The notes: a model not told the origin generated them from the sequence alone. Numbered from the stretch's first letter, positions 1 through 9,323 are shown. The stretch: DNA of 43,976 nt from Methylobacterium sp. WL119 (GCF_008039875.1 NZ_VRUU01000039.1:1-43976); one strand, 5' to 3'. Numbers and translations: made by a program.

Positions 1-97
1 CCCCCCCCCCCCCCCCCCCCTTTTTTTTTTTCAAGCAGAAGACGGCATACGATATAGGCTCCGGTCTGGTGGGCTCGTATATGTGTATAAGATACAG
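1..97. other. Illumina Nextera adapter and homopolymer artefact (not genomic)
   Basis: Twenty C and eleven T are followed by a near-exact Illumina P7 sequence (32-55), an 8-base index (56-63) and the Nextera read-2 adapter with the transposase mosaic end (64-97). This is the reverse complement of a read that ran through its insert, the adapter, the poly-A spacer and then no-signal poly-G as produced by two-colour sequencing chemistry. A few substitutions against the standard adapter (mainly G to T in GAG contexts) look like low-quality base calls. Genomic sequence begins at about base 98, and anything called across 1-97 is spurious. Confidence 0.97.
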
Positions 98-211
98 CAT
101 CATGGTCGTCTCCGGGGCGTCGCGCGTGCGGCCGGCCGCACGTCCTCGTGCGGATCCCGATCGGGCGCGTCGTCGATGCAACCCATCCTAACGTGCACCT
201 GGTCAAAAACT

Positions 212-619
212 ATGGCACGCCGACATCGAGGCCGGCCGATCGCGCCGGAGCGGAGAGGGGAGCGTCGATTGCCCGCAGCGCGACAGGACGGCGGGGCACC
301 GCGCAACCGTCGCGAGCAGGTCGCCGATGCGCTCGCGCGGCTCGCCCGGCGCCTGCCCGGGTTCGAGGCCGAGGCGATCGTCGATTCGGCGCTCGCCAGC
401 CCGGGCCTGCGCGGGGCGGCGCCCGAGACGGCGGCCCGGCTTGCGCTCGTCGCCTATGCCCGCCACGTCTTCACCGATTACGACGACCTCCTCGCCGAGG
501 GCTACGACCGCGACAGCGCCCGCCACTTCGTCCTCGACGAGCTCAACGCCGTGCTGGCCGGCTGGGGCGCGGCGCCGATCCCGGAGGCCGATCCGGCCGA
601 CGACGCCGACGCGCCCTGA
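212..619 (+). CDS. DUF2293 domain-containing protein
   Basis: This encodes a 135-residue soluble protein. After a basic N-terminus of about 35 residues comes a DUF2293-like block: an arginine-rich helix (RREQVADALARLARRLPG), an alanine-rich helix, then a conserved YARHVFTDYDDLL segment and a D-x-A-R-x-x-V pattern before the C-terminal helix. The function of DUF2293 is not known. The ATG at 212 is chosen because it directly precedes the basic region; an in-frame ATG at 176 would add twelve residues, and the frame stays open back into the adapter artefact, so the 5' end is uncertain. It lies 87 bases upstream of tsaD on the same strand and may be its first operon partner. Confidence 0.65.
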   Translation: MARRHRGRPIAPERRGERRLPAARQDGGAPRNRREQVADALARLARRLPGFEAEAIVDSALASPGLRGAAPETAARLALVAYARHVFTDYDDLLAEGYDRDSARHFVLDELNAVLAGWGAAPIPEADPADDADAP

Positions 620-706
620 GGCGGTCCCGGTCGTTGCCGGGGGGCGTCCGGTGCGGATACACGGGGCGAGCGGGTTCGCGCGGAAACGGAAGCGTCGATC
701 GTCACC

Positions 707-1762
707 ATGAACGTGCTGGGCATCGAGACCACCTGCGACGAGACCGCCGCCGCGATCGTCGCGCCGGGGGAGGACGGCCGCGGCGTCATCCTGTCGAACG
801 AGGTGCTGAGCCAGATCGCCGAGCACGCGGCCTATGGCGGCGTGGTGCCGGAGATCGCCGCCCGCGCCCATGTCGAGGTGCTCGACCGGCTGATCGCGCG
901 GGCGCTCGACCGCGCCGGCTTGGCCCTCAAGGACGTGGACGGCATCGCGGTGGCGGCCGGCCCCGGCCTGATCGGCGGGGTGCTGATCGGCCTCGTCACC
1001 GCCAAGACCCTGGCGCTCGTGACGCGCAAGCCCCTGCTCGCGGTCAACCATCTGGAGGCGCACGCGCTGACCGCGCGGCTGACCGACGGCCTGGCCTTTC
1101 CCTACCTCCTGCTGCTGGCGTCCGGCGGCCACACCCAGCTCGTGGCGGTGAAGGGCGTCGGCGACTACGTGCGCCTCGGCAGCACCATCGACGACGCCAT
1201 CGGCGAAGCCTTCGACAAGGTCGCCAAGCTCCTGGGTCTGGCCTATCCCGGCGGCCCCGAGGTCGAGCGCATGGCGGAAGCCGGCGATCCGGAGCGGTTC
1301 ACCCTGCCGCGGCCGATGCTCGGGCGTCGCGACGCCAACTTCTCGCTGTCCGGCTTGAAGACCGCGCTGCGGATCGAGGCGGAGCGCACCGCGCCGCTCG
1401 CCGAGCGCGACGTCGCCGACCTCTGCGCCGGCTTCCAGGCCGCGGTGGTCGACGTGGTGGTCGACCGCGTCCGCGTGGCGCTGCGCACCTTCTCCACCGT
1501 CGCCGGCCACCCGACCGCGCTCGTCGCCGCCGGCGGAGTCTCGGCCAACGGCGCGATCCGGCGGGCGCTGGCCGCGCTCGCGGGCGAGGCGGGCCTCGCC
1601 TTCGTCGCCCCGCCGCTGGCGCTCTGCGGCGACAACGGCGCGATGATCGCTTGGGCCGGGATCGAGCGGCTGCGCCTCGGGCTGACCGACGACATCACCG
1701 CGCCGGCCCGCGCCCGCTGGCCCTTCGCCGACGCCCCCCGCCCCGAGGCCAGCGCCGGATGA
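707..1762 (+). CDS. tsaD: tRNA N6-adenosine threonylcarbamoyltransferase TsaD
   Basis: TsaD transfers the threonylcarbamoyl group from TC-AMP to A37 of ANN-decoding tRNAs, working with TsaB and TsaE in the cytoplasm. The 351-residue product has the usual family length. It opens with the ASKHA-fold phosphate motif GIETTCDET (5-13), has the metal-binding histidines in NHLEAH (about 115 and 119), the SGGHTQ loop (139-144), and a C-terminal [12 protein letters not shown] and [12 protein letters not shown]. The ATG at 707 gives the canonical [13 protein letters not shown] start. Its stop overlaps the next gene's start (ATGA), so it is translationally coupled to the GNAT gene. The tsaD-gpsA neighbourhood is common in alphaproteobacteria. 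Confidence 0.97.
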   Translation: MNVLGIETTCDETAAAIVAPGEDGRGVILSNEVLSQIAEHAAYGGVVPEIAARAHVEVLDRLIARALDRAGLALKDVDGIAVAAGPGLIGGVLIGLVTAKTLALVTRKPLLAVNHLEAHALTARLTDGLAFPYLLLLASGGHTQLVAVKGVGDYVRLGSTIDDAIGEAFDKVAKLLGLAYPGGPEVERMAEAGDPERFTLPRPMLGRRDANFSLSGLKTALRIEAERTAPLAERDVADLCAGFQAAVVDVVVDRVRVALRTFSTVAGHPTALVAAGGVSANGAIRRALAALAGEAGLAFVAPPLALCGDNGAMIAWAGIERLRLGLTDDITAPARARWPFADAPRPEASAG

Positions 1763-2715
1763 GCGGCACCGCCCGCCACATCCTCTCGCGCGGCAATCTC
1801 CGCGATCTCCGCGTGACGGAGCCCGGGCCGGAGGCGGCTCCGGCCCCCGTCGGCGAGCCGCAGGCGCGGTGGCGCGAGCTGGTCGACCGCCTGCTGCCGC
1901 AGGCCGCGCCGGACCATCCCGACTGGCCCGTCGTGAACGACCACTGCTTCGCCCGCATCCTGCTCGACAACGCCTGCAACGGGCCGTGGCGCGAGAGCGT
2001 GGCGGCGCCGGCCTGGGCCAACATGCCGCCCGACCGGCTCGCGGTCGCGATCGACCTCGGCAACGCCGTGCTCGCCGGCCGCGCCGACCTCGCCCTGCTC
2101 AACCGCCGCTCCCTGCTATGGCGCGGCAAGCGCCGGCTGCCCAAGGCCCCCGACACCCTGGAGACCGGTTCGCTGCGCCTGCGCCGTTGGCGCCGATCGG
2201 ACGACGATCCGTTCGCGCGCCTGAACGCCGACCCCGCCGTGATGCGCCATTTCCCGAAGCTGAAATCGCCCGCCGAGAGCCTGACCGAGGCGCGGGCGCT
2301 CGACCGCCGCTTCGAGGCCGACGGCTTCGGGCCGTGGGCGGTCGAGGAGCCGGGCGGCCCGTTCCTCGGTTTCGTCGGGGCGATGCGGCTGATGCGGTCG
2401 ATGCCGTTTTCCGAAGGCGAGCGCCCGGGCAGCCTGATCGAGATCGGCTGGCGCCTGAGCCCCGAGGCCTGGGGGCGCGGCATCGCCACGCGCGCCGCGC
2501 GCTTGGCGCTCGCCGACCTGTTCGGCCGCTGCGGGCTGCCGAGCGTTGTGGCGTTCACGGCGCTGGCCAACGCGCCGTCGCGACGGGTGATGGAGCGGCT
2601 CGGCATGGTGCGCGAGGCCGATTTCGACCATCCGGCGCTGACCGCCGGCCACCCGCTGCAGCGGCACGTGCTCTATCGGCTCGCGGCGGCGGATTGTTCC
2701 GGAGACCCCGCATGA
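1759..2715 (+). CDS. GNAT-family N-acetyltransferase with an extra N-terminal domain
   Basis: This is a 318-residue two-part protein. Residues about 140-310 are a RimJ/RimL-like GNAT fold, with [14 protein letters not shown] at the first strand, the acetyl-CoA loop region [21 protein letters not shown], and the [14 protein letters not shown] helix typical of ribosomal-protein/antibiotic acetyltransferases. Residues about 30-125 form a separate block ([16 protein letters not shown], then [33 protein letters not shown]). I recall this as a free-standing small protein in rhizobial genomes, but cannot assign a function. It overlaps both neighbours by ATGA junctions. Position beside tsaD and gpsA does not reveal the substrate. 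Confidence 0.85.
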   Translation: MSGTARHILSRGNLRDLRVTEPGPEAAPAPVGEPQARWRELVDRLLPQAAPDHPDWPVVNDHCFARILLDNACNGPWRESVAAPAWANMPPDRLAVAIDLGNAVLAGRADLALLNRRSLLWRGKRRLPKAPDTLETGSLRLRRWRRSDDDPFARLNADPAVMRHFPKLKSPAESLTEARALDRRFEADGFGPWAVEEPGGPFLGFVGAMRLMRSMPFSEGERPGSLIEIGWRLSPEAWGRGIATRAARLALADLFGRCGLPSVVAFTALANAPSRRVMERLGMVREADFDHPALTAGHPLQRHVLYRLAAADCSGDPA

Positions 2716-3716
2716 GCAGCGAGAACGCGCGACCCGTCGCGGTCGTCGGCGGCGGCGCATGGGGCACCGCCCTGGCGAACGCCGCCGCCGCGGCCGGGCG
2801 CCCGGTCACCCTGTGGCTGCGCGACGCCCGATCCGCCGCCACCCTCGAAGCCGCGCGCGAGAACCCGCGCTACCTGCCGGGCGTGATGCTGCATCCGCGC
2901 ATCCGGGCGACGGCCAAGGCCGACGACCTCGCCGCCGCCGAGGCGGTGCTGCTGGTCACGCCGGCGCAGACTTCCCGCGCGGTGCTCGGGCAGCTCGCGC
3001 CCGCCTTCGCGCCGGGCACGCCGGTGGTCCTGTGCTCGAAGGGCATCGAGCGGACGACGGGCGCCTTCATGAGCGCGGTGGCGGCCGAGGTGCTGCCGGC
3101 GGGTACGCCCGTGGCGGTGCTGTCCGGCCCGAGCTTCGCGGTGGACGTCGCGCGCAACCTGCCGACGGCGGTCACTTTGGCGGCCGCGGATGCGGACCTC
3201 GCGGCGCGCCTCGCGCGCCTGCTGTCCGGCCCGGCCTTGCGGCTCTACCACACCGACGACGTCCGCGGCGTCGAGATCGGCGGCGCCGGCAAGAACGTGC
3301 TCGCGATCGCATCGGGCATCGTCGCCGGGCGCGGCCTCGGCGAGAGCGCGCGCGCCGCCCTGATCGCCCGCGCCTTCGCCGAGCTGATGCGGTTCGCGCG
3401 AAGCTTCGGCGGCCGGCCCGAGACGCTGATGGGCCTGTCGGGGCTCGGCGACCTGGTGCTCACCGCATCGTCCGCGCAATCGCGCAATTTCACCTTCGGC
3501 CTCGCCCTGGGGGCGGGCGCCACGCCGCAAGCCGCCGCCGGCGGCAAGCTCGCCGAGGGCGCCTTCACCGCCACCGCCCTGGTCGGGCTCGCCCGCGGGC
3601 AGGGGATCGAGATGCCGATCGCGGAAGCCGTCGCGGCGATCGTGGCCGGACGGGCGAGCGTCGAGGACGTGGTCGCCGCGCTGCTTGCCCGCCCGCTGAA
3701 GGCGGAATCCGAATGA
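2712..3716 (+). CDS. gpsA: Glycerol-3-phosphate dehydrogenase [NAD(P)+]
   Basis: GpsA reduces dihydroxyacetone phosphate to sn-glycerol 3-phosphate, the backbone for phospholipid synthesis, in the cytoplasm. The 334-residue product starts with the Rossmann motif VVGGGAWGTALA (11-22). It has LCSKGIE (108-113), the family signature SGPSFA (138-143), the catalytic lysine in GAGKNVLAIASG (K194), and GLSGLGDLVLT near residue 240. The length matches bacterial GpsA. The start overlaps the GNAT stop, and the stop overlaps the next start, so the three genes are read from one coupled message. Confidence 0.97.
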   Translation: MSSENARPVAVVGGGAWGTALANAAAAAGRPVTLWLRDARSAATLEAARENPRYLPGVMLHPRIRATAKADDLAAAEAVLLVTPAQTSRAVLGQLAPAFAPGTPVVLCSKGIERTTGAFMSAVAAEVLPAGTPVAVLSGPSFAVDVARNLPTAVTLAAADADLAARLARLLSGPALRLYHTDDVRGVEIGGAGKNVLAIASGIVAGRGLGESARAALIARAFAELMRFARSFGGRPETLMGLSGLGDLVLTASSAQSRNFTFGLALGAGATPQAAAGGKLAEGAFTATALVGLARGQGIEMPIAEAVAAIVAGRASVEDVVAALLARPLKAESE

Positions 3717-4171
3717 CTCCGATCCAGGCCTTCCTCGCGGGCGGCGGCACCGACGGCGCCGGCCGCACGCTGGCCACCGTGCTCGCCTTCGACGACGACC
3801 GCATCGAGGCGGTCCACGACTTCATCCAGTGGTGCTTCCCCCTCGAGCAGGCGAGCCGCGCGGTGCCCGGTGCGCCGGTGCTGACGCCGGCGGAGGCGGA
3901 CTCGATCCGTCGCGATCCGGCCGCCCGCGAGGGCCTGCGCGCGGCGCTCGCGCGGATGCGTCGGTTCTACGCCGACACCGATCGCTGGCTCGCGCCCCAC
4001 GACCACAACCACCTGCGCATCACCCGCATCCTCACGGCGATCCGCGACCTGCTCGGCGAGGCGGAGGCGCAAGACTTCTACGCGTTCGCGACCGCGCGGA
4101 ACGCAGGGGCCGGATCGCCGATCAACCCGGCGAGCCTCGCCTTCTGGGCCGCGGCGGTCGGCCGGTCCTGA
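3713..4171 (+). CDS. Opioid-growth-factor-receptor (OGFr) conserved-region protein
   Basis: This is a 152-residue soluble protein consisting almost entirely of the conserved region of the vertebrate opioid growth factor receptor family (OGFr_N). The diagnostic strings are present: EAVHDFIQWCFPL (about 27-39), LTPAEADSIRRD, and HNHLRITRILTAIRDL (about 102-117), which closely parallel the human HSYIQWLFPL and HNNLRITRIL segments. Bacterial members are scattered and have no established biochemical role, and nothing here implies opioid binding. The ATGA overlap with gpsA indicates coupled translation. Family assignment is firm; function is unknown. Confidence 0.88.
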   Translation: MTPIQAFLAGGGTDGAGRTLATVLAFDDDRIEAVHDFIQWCFPLEQASRAVPGAPVLTPAEADSIRRDPAAREGLRAALARMRRFYADTDRWLAPHDHNHLRITRILTAIRDLLGEAEAQDFYAFATARNAGAGSPINPASLAFWAAAVGRS

Positions 4172-4194
4172 TCTTCGAGCAAGCGACGAGACGC

Positions 4195-4611
4195 ATGCCC
4201 CACTGGCTCTACAAGTCCGAGCCCGCGACCTGGTCGTGGGCGCAGCAGGTCGCCGCCGGGGAAACCGGCACGCACTGGAACGGGGTGCGCAACCACCTCG
4301 CCAAGAAGCAGCTCATGGCGATGCAGGTCGGCGACCTCGGGTTCTTCTACCACTCGAACGAGGGCAAGGCCGTCGTCGGGATCGTGCGGGTGATCAGACC
4401 GTACTACCCGGATCACACCGACGCGAGCGGCCGGTTCGGCATGGTCGACCTCGCCGCCGTCGAGACGCTGCCGAATCCCGTCACCCTCGACGCGATCAGG
4501 GCAGAATCGGCGCTCAAGGACATGGTTCTCGTCAACAACTCGCGCCTCTCGGTGCAGCCGGTGACGGAGGCCGAGTGGGCGCTGGTCCGGGCGATGGGCG
4601 GGCTCGGCTGA
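4195..4611 (+). CDS. EVE domain-containing protein (THYN1-like)
   Basis: This is a 138-residue single-domain protein of the EVE family (PUA-like fold), similar to thymocyte nuclear protein 1. Visible signatures are HWLYKSEPATWSW at the N-terminus, THWNGVRNHLAKKQL (about 27-41), VGDLGFFYHSNEGKAVVGI, and YYPDHT, with a final LVNNSRLSVQPVTEAEW. EVE domains are thought to read modified bases in DNA or RNA. It begins 23 bases after the OGFr gene and probably closes the operon. The next gene downstream is convergent, and I see no clear terminator in the 72 bases between. Confidence 0.9.
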   Translation: MPHWLYKSEPATWSWAQQVAAGETGTHWNGVRNHLAKKQLMAMQVGDLGFFYHSNEGKAVVGIVRVIRPYYPDHTDASGRFGMVDLAAVETLPNPVTLDAIRAESALKDMVLVNNSRLSVQPVTEAEWALVRAMGGLG

Positions 4612-4683
4612 TCGCCGGCCAGGGCATCGTGCGGGGTCGTATCCGCCTCGCGCGAGCCGGACCTCACCGCGCCTGGGGATGCG

Positions 4684-6231
4684 TCAGGCGGCCCTGGCGG
4701 CGGGCTTGGCGCGGACCGACGCCGCGGGCTTCTCCGGCTCCGGGCCGACGGCGACGGCGGCGAGGGTGTCCATCACACGGCTCGCCGGCAGCGTGACGAT
4801 CACCTCGGTGCCCTCGCGCGGCTTCGACTTCAGCGTGAAGTTTCCGCCATGCAGGTCGACGAGGCCCTTCACGATCGGCAGGCCGAGGCCGGAACCCTGC
4901 TCGGCGGTCTTGATCGCCAGCGAGCCGCGGCCGAACGAGGACATCACGGTGCCGAGCTCGTCCTCCGGGATGCCGGGGCCGCTGTCCTTGACCGCGACGT
5001 ACTGGCCGCCGGAGCTGGTCCAGCCGACCTTGATCGTGATCTCGCCGCCCGGCGGGGTGAACTTCACCGCGTTCGAGAGCAGGTTCAGCACCACCTGCCG
5101 CAACGCCCGCTCGTCGGCCCAGAGCCGCGGCAGCGTCTCGTCGACGAAGTCCAGGAAGGTCTGGTTCTTGCCGCGCGCCTTGAGCCCCATCATGTGGCGG
5201 CATTCCTCAACGATGTGGGCGAGCTTGACCGCCTCCTCGTTGAGCTCGTAGCGGCCGGCCTCGATCCGCGAGAGGTCCAGTATCTCGTTGATGAGGTTCA
5301 GGAGGTGCATCCCGCTGTCGTGGATGTCGTTGGAATACTCGCCGTAGCTCGGCGCGGTGTGCGGGCCGAACACCTCGTTCTTCATCACCTCCGAGAAGCC
5401 GAGGATGGCGTTGAGCGGCGTGCGCAACTCGTGACTCATGGTGGCGAGGAACCGCGACTTGGCGAGGTTCGCCTCCTCCGCCCGGCGCCGGGCCTCGTCG
5501 GAATTGGCCTTGGCCTCCTCCAGCTCGCCGAACACCGCGTCCTTCTCCGCCCGCGACTGCAGCGCGCCGATGGTCGAGGTGTAGATGCGGCGGGCAAGGC
5601 CGAGGAAGAAGATCTGCGAGCCGATCGCCATCGCGACCAGCATCACCGCGTCCATTTGGCGGGTGAAGGCGAGCAGGCACAGGGTCGCCAGCGCTAGCGG
5701 CACCAGGGCGGCGACGGCGGCGGCGGGAACGGTGGCGGCCACCATCGTCGCGACCGCGGCCGCGATCACCAGGCCGAACATCGCGAAGTGCCAGCCGCCG
5801 ACCGCGCCGAGCCCGATCAAAGCCGACCAGCTCAGGCTCTGCAGCACCTCGCCGAAGGCGAAGCGGCGGCGCCAGCGCGCGAGCGACACCGTGTCCGGCT
5901 CGGCGCGCAGGAAGCTCCGGCTCATCGACGCGTTGAGGGTGATCATCAGGAAGGCGCACAGCGCCCAGAGCGACGCGACCAACGGCTCGACCCAGAAGCA
6001 GGCGGCGCCGGCCAGCGCCATCGCGAACAGCCCGAGCGGGATGCCCGCGCCGGCGCGATACTGCGCGTAGAGGCGCAGCAGCTCGTAGTCGAACGCCCGT
6101 TCGAGGCCCGTCTTCGAGGTCAGCTTCTCGCGGACCGAGCGCATGTCGCGCGCGACGCCACGGCGGCGCACGGCCTCCTCCGACGAAGGACCGCGGCCGC
6201 GCTGCACCATCTCGACCGTCAGTTCGGACAT
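4684..6231 (-). CDS. Membrane sensor histidine kinase
   Basis: This is a 515-residue hybrid-free sensor kinase. Residues about 62-215 contain roughly six hydrophobic helices, with no large periplasmic loop. A short coiled coil (about 228-257) leads to the HisKA box with phospho-acceptor H267 in TMSHELRTPLNAILGFSEV. The ATPase domain shows an N box (NLLSNAVKFTPPGGE), G1 (DSGPGIPEDE, from 416) and G2 (GSGLGLPIVKGL, from 446). The HisKA region resembles the PleC/DivJ/PdhS group of alphaproteobacterial cell-cycle kinases. No response regulator is adjacent, so it is an orphan. The start at 6231 (MSELTVEMVQ) is chosen because the longer frame upstream looks non-coding. A C-terminal Ala/Pro-rich tail follows the kinase core. 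Confidence 0.9.
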   Translation of the reverse strand: MSELTVEMVQRGRGPSSEEAVRRRGVARDMRSVREKLTSKTGLERAFDYELLRLYAQYRAGAGIPLGLFAMALAGAACFWVEPLVASLWALCAFLMITLNASMSRSFLRAEPDTVSLARWRRRFAFGEVLQSLSWSALIGLGAVGGWHFAMFGLVIAAAVATMVAATVPAAAVAALVPLALATLCLLAFTRQMDAVMLVAMAIGSQIFFLGLARRIYTSTIGALQSRAEKDAVFGELEEAKANSDEARRRAEEANLAKSRFLATMSHELRTPLNAILGFSEVMKNEVFGPHTAPSYGEYSNDIHDSGMHLLNLINEILDLSRIEAGRYELNEEAVKLAHIVEECRHMMGLKARGKNQTFLDFVDETLPRLWADERALRQVVLNLLSNAVKFTPPGGEITIKVGWTSSGGQYVAVKDSGPGIPEDELGTVMSSFGRGSLAIKTAEQGSGLGLPIVKGLVDLHGGNFTLKSKPREGTEVIVTLPASRVMDTLAAVAVGPEPEKPAASVRAKPAARAA

Positions 6232-6403
6232 CGGCCTCTTCGAAGGCTGGACGTAGGGGGCGCCGGTGCGGGGTGCCCGACCGCAACATGCGGCGGATCG
6301 ACGATGCGCGGGATGTGTTAAGAACGGCCTGCCGCGAGGGCGAGGATTGTCGCCATCGCGCGAAGCGTGCACTGACGTTCCGGACCGTTCGCGGTTCGTG
6401 CGC

Positions 6404-6428
6404 GGACGCACATCTTGTGGATGCGTCC
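6404..6428. promoter_or_regulatory. Inverted repeat upstream of the molybdenum hydroxylase genes
   Basis: GGACGCA and TGCGTCC form a perfect 7-base inverted repeat separated by 11 bases. It ends 47 bases before the ATG of the Fe-S subunit, in the 244-base divergent region shared with the histidine kinase. It could be a dimeric regulator site or a leader hairpin; nothing in the sequence decides between them. Confidence 0.35.
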
Positions 6429-6475
6429 GAGGATTAGCCATCGACGGCATAAGCTCTGCGCGCGGGAGATCTCGG

Positions 6476-6931
6476 ATGTTGAACCTCACCGTGAACGGCG
6501 TCCGGCACACCGTCGACGCCGATCCCGAGATGCCGCTGCTCTGGGCGCTGCGCGACCACCTCGACAAGACCGGAACCAAGTACGGCTGCGGCATCGCGCA
6601 GTGCGGCGCCTGCACGGTCCATCTCGACGGCCAGCCGGTCCGCTCCTGCCAGACCAGGATCGGCGACGTCGGCGAGGCCAAGATCACGACGATCGAGGGC
6701 ATCTCGGGCCGCGTCGCGGAGGCCGTGCAGGGCGCGTGGCGCAAGCTCGACGTCGTCCAGTGCGGCTACTGCCAGTCCGGCCAGATCATGTCCGCGATCG
6801 GCCTTCTCACCGACAACCCGAAACCGTCCGAGGCCGACATCGACGGCGCGATGGACGGCAACATCTGCCGGTGCGGCACCTATCAGCGCATCCGCGCGGC
6901 GATCCACGAGGCTGCCCGCACCCTCGCCTGA
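6476..6931 (+). CDS. (2Fe-2S)-binding subunit of an isoquinoline 1-oxidoreductase-type molybdenum hydroxylase
   Basis: This 151-residue small subunit carries two [2Fe-2S] clusters that pass electrons from the molybdenum centre. The plant-ferredoxin cluster is in [15 protein letters not shown] with a further Cys (38, 43, 46, 58). The helical cluster is in QCGYCQSGQ (96, 99) and [11 protein letters not shown] (131, 133). The length and short N-terminus match IorA-like subunits rather than full xanthine dehydrogenase small subunits, because no FAD domain is present. GGAG sits 8 bases before the ATG at 6476. The large subunit follows 99 bases downstream. The substrate is not inferable; 'isoquinoline' is only the family's founding activity. 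Confidence 0.92.
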   Translation: MLNLTVNGVRHTVDADPEMPLLWALRDHLDKTGTKYGCGIAQCGACTVHLDGQPVRSCQTRIGDVGEAKITTIEGISGRVAEAVQGAWRKLDVVQCGYCQSGQIMSAIGLLTDNPKPSEADIDGAMDGNICRCGTYQRIRAAIHEAARTLA

Positions 6932-7030
6932 TCCGGCTCGTCCGCGCGTCCCTTCGCGCGGATCGCACGGCCCGTCGCTCGCCCCCTTCGAACGCCCTTC
7001 GCCCGTTCCCGAACTGACCGGAGCCACGCC

Positions 7031-9247
7031 ATGCTGAAGATCCGTCAGACGGACCCGCGCTCCCCGCGCGCGACCCGCCGCAGCTTCCTCGCCGGCGGCG
7101 CCGCCGCGACGGGCGCGATCGTCATCGGCTTCCGCCTCGATCTGAAGAACACCGCCCGCGCCGCCGCCGGCCCCGACCTGTCGGGGGTTAAGGCCGATCC
7201 GAACGCCTTCGTGCGGATCGGCGCCGACGACACCGTGACGGTGATCATCAAGCACCTCGACATGGGGCAGGGCAACACCAACGGCCTCGCCACCATCCTC
7301 GCCGACGAGCTCGATGCGGACTGGTCGCGGGTGCGCACCGAGTTCGCGCCGGCCGACGCCGCCCGCTACAACAACCTGCTGATGGGCCCGATCCAGGGAA
7401 CCGGCGGCTCGACGGCGATCGCCAATTCCTGGTTCCAGCTGCGCAAGGCAGGCGCCGCCGCCCGCGAGATGCTGGTCGCGGCCGCTGCCTACCAGTGGAA
7501 GGTGCCGGCGGCCGAGATCACCGTCGCGAACGGCGTCGTCCGGCACGCGGCCTCGAGCCGGCAGGCCCGGTTCGGCGAGCTGGCGGCCTCCGCCGCGACG
7601 CTTCCGGTGCCGCAGGAGCCGCGCCTGAAGGACCCGAGCCAGTGGACGCTGATCGGTCAGCGTACGCCGCGCCTGGATTCCGCGGCCAAGACTGACGGCA
7701 GCGCCGTCTACGCCCTCGACATCCGTCGGCCCGGCCAGGTCACCGCCGTCGTCGCCCGCCCGCCGCGCTTCGGCGGCGCGGTGAAGAGCTTCGACGACAC
7801 CGCGACCCGGAAGGTCGCGGGCGTCGTCGACGTCGTCGCGATTCCCTCCGGCGTCGCGGTCGTCGCCAAGGACACCTGGTCGGCGATGAAGGGCCGCGAG
7901 GCGCTGAAGGTGGTGTGGGACGACGGCGCGGCCGAGACGCACTCCTCCGACGCGATCCTCGCCGGCTACCGCGAGCAGGCCAAGCGCCCCGGCCTCGTCG
8001 CCTCCGAGCGCGGCGACGCGGAGGCCGGCATCAAGGGCGCGGCCAAGGTCCTGGAGGCGGAGTTCACCTTCCCCTACCTGGCGCACGCCGCGTTGGAGCC
8101 GCTGAACGCGACGATCGAGCAGGCGCCGGACGGCGGCTACGACGTCTATGCCGGCCTGCAGTTCCAGACGATCGAGCAGGCCGCGGTCGCCGCCGTGATG
8201 GGCACCACCACCGACAAGGTCCGCCTGCACACGCAATGGGCCGGCGGCTCGTTCGGCCGGCGCGCGACGCCGACCGCCGACTACATCGCCGAGGCCGCGA
8301 CCATCCTCAAGGCGACCCGGGCCAGAGCGCCGGTCCACCTCGTCTGGACCCGCGAGGACGACATGTCCGGCGGCTACTACCGCCCCACGATCTACCACAA
8401 GGTCCGCGCCGGGCTCGACGCCAAGGGCGGGATCGTCGGATGGCAGCACGTGATGATCGGCAAGTCGATCATGATCGGCTCGCCGTTCGAGGCGATGATC
8501 GTCAAGAACGGCATCGATTCGACCACCGTCGAGGGCGCCTCCGACACCGCCTACGCGCTCCCGGCCTACCGCTTCGAGGTCCACAACGCCCGCGAGGGCG
8601 TGCCGGTCCTGTGGTGGCGCTCGGTCGGGCACAGCCACACCGCGCAGGCGATGGAGGTGTTCATCGACGAGCTGGCGCATGCCGCCGACGTCGACCCGCT
8701 CGCCTACCGGCTCTCGCTTCTGACCGGAGCCCCGCGCCTCTCGGGCGTCCTCAAGCTCGCCGCCGAGAAGGCGGACTGGGACGCCGGCAGCAAGGCCAAC
8801 GGCAAGGGCCGCGGCCTCGGCATCGCCGCCCACGAATCGTTCGGCTCCTACGTGGCGATGGTCGCCGACATCACGGCGGAGGACGCCAAGGTGAAGGTCA
8901 ACCGCATCGTCGCGGCGGTCGACGTCGGCGTGGCGGTGAACCCGGACGTGATCCGCGCCCAGGTCGAGGGCGCGGTCGGCTTCGCGCTGTCGTCGGTGCT
9001 GCGCAACCGCATCACCCTCAAGGACGGCGTGGTGCAGGAGAAGAACTTCGACACCTACGAGCCGACGCGCATGAGCGAGATGCCCGTGGTCGAGGTCCAC
9101 ATCATGCCGTCCTCGGCGGCACCGACCGGCATCGGCGAGCCGGGCGTGCCGGTGCTCGCGCCGTCGATCTCCAATGCGATCTTCGCCGCGACCGGGCAGC
9201 GCCTGCGCTCGCTGCCGCTCGACCTGGCCGGCTTGAAGGGCGTGTGA
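7031..9247 (+). CDS. Molybdopterin-binding large subunit, xanthine dehydrogenase/IorB family, Tat-exported
   Basis: This 738-residue catalytic subunit binds the molybdenum-cytosine-dinucleotide cofactor and hydroxylates an N-heterocycle or aldehyde. It begins with a twin-arginine signal ([19 protein letters not shown], arginines 16-17), so the folded complex is probably periplasmic. Family features include [47 protein letters not shown], and the C-terminal [23 protein letters not shown] with the presumed catalytic glutamate in GEPG. Only the two-subunit core is here. Neither a cytochrome c electron acceptor nor an XdhC/MobA-like maturation factor is adjacent. A strong terminator follows. Confidence 0.92.
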   Translation: MLKIRQTDPRSPRATRRSFLAGGAAATGAIVIGFRLDLKNTARAAAGPDLSGVKADPNAFVRIGADDTVTVIIKHLDMGQGNTNGLATILADELDADWSRVRTEFAPADAARYNNLLMGPIQGTGGSTAIANSWFQLRKAGAAAREMLVAAAAYQWKVPAAEITVANGVVRHAASSRQARFGELAASAATLPVPQEPRLKDPSQWTLIGQRTPRLDSAAKTDGSAVYALDIRRPGQVTAVVARPPRFGGAVKSFDDTATRKVAGVVDVVAIPSGVAVVAKDTWSAMKGREALKVVWDDGAAETHSSDAILAGYREQAKRPGLVASERGDAEAGIKGAAKVLEAEFTFPYLAHAALEPLNATIEQAPDGGYDVYAGLQFQTIEQAAVAAVMGTTTDKVRLHTQWAGGSFGRRATPTADYIAEAATILKATRARAPVHLVWTREDDMSGGYYRPTIYHKVRAGLDAKGGIVGWQHVMIGKSIMIGSPFEAMIVKNGIDSTTVEGASDTAYALPAYRFEVHNAREGVPVLWWRSVGHSHTAQAMEVFIDELAHAADVDPLAYRLSLLTGAPRLSGVLKLAAEKADWDAGSKANGKGRGLGIAAHESFGSYVAMVADITAEDAKVKVNRIVAAVDVGVAVNPDVIRAQVEGAVGFALSSVLRNRITLKDGVVQEKNFDTYEPTRMSEMPVVEVHIMPSSAAPTGIGEPGVPVLAPSISNAIFAATGQRLRSLPLDLAGLKGV

Positions 9248-9323
9248 GGTTCGACACGCCGCGGATGCGGGGCAGGGCGTAGCGTCGGCCCGCTTCCCAG
9301 AGCTTCGAACCCAACTGCAACCA

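Noticed and set aside
83..211. A 5' extension of the first gene beginning inside the adapter
   Set aside because: Bases up to 97 are adapter, so a start at 83 cannot be biological, and the ATG choices at 176 and 212 better fit the protein.
203..1510. Long open frame antisense to DUF2293 and tsaD
   Set aside because: It overlaps the well-supported tsaD and has no family signature; long antisense frames are expected at about 70% GC.
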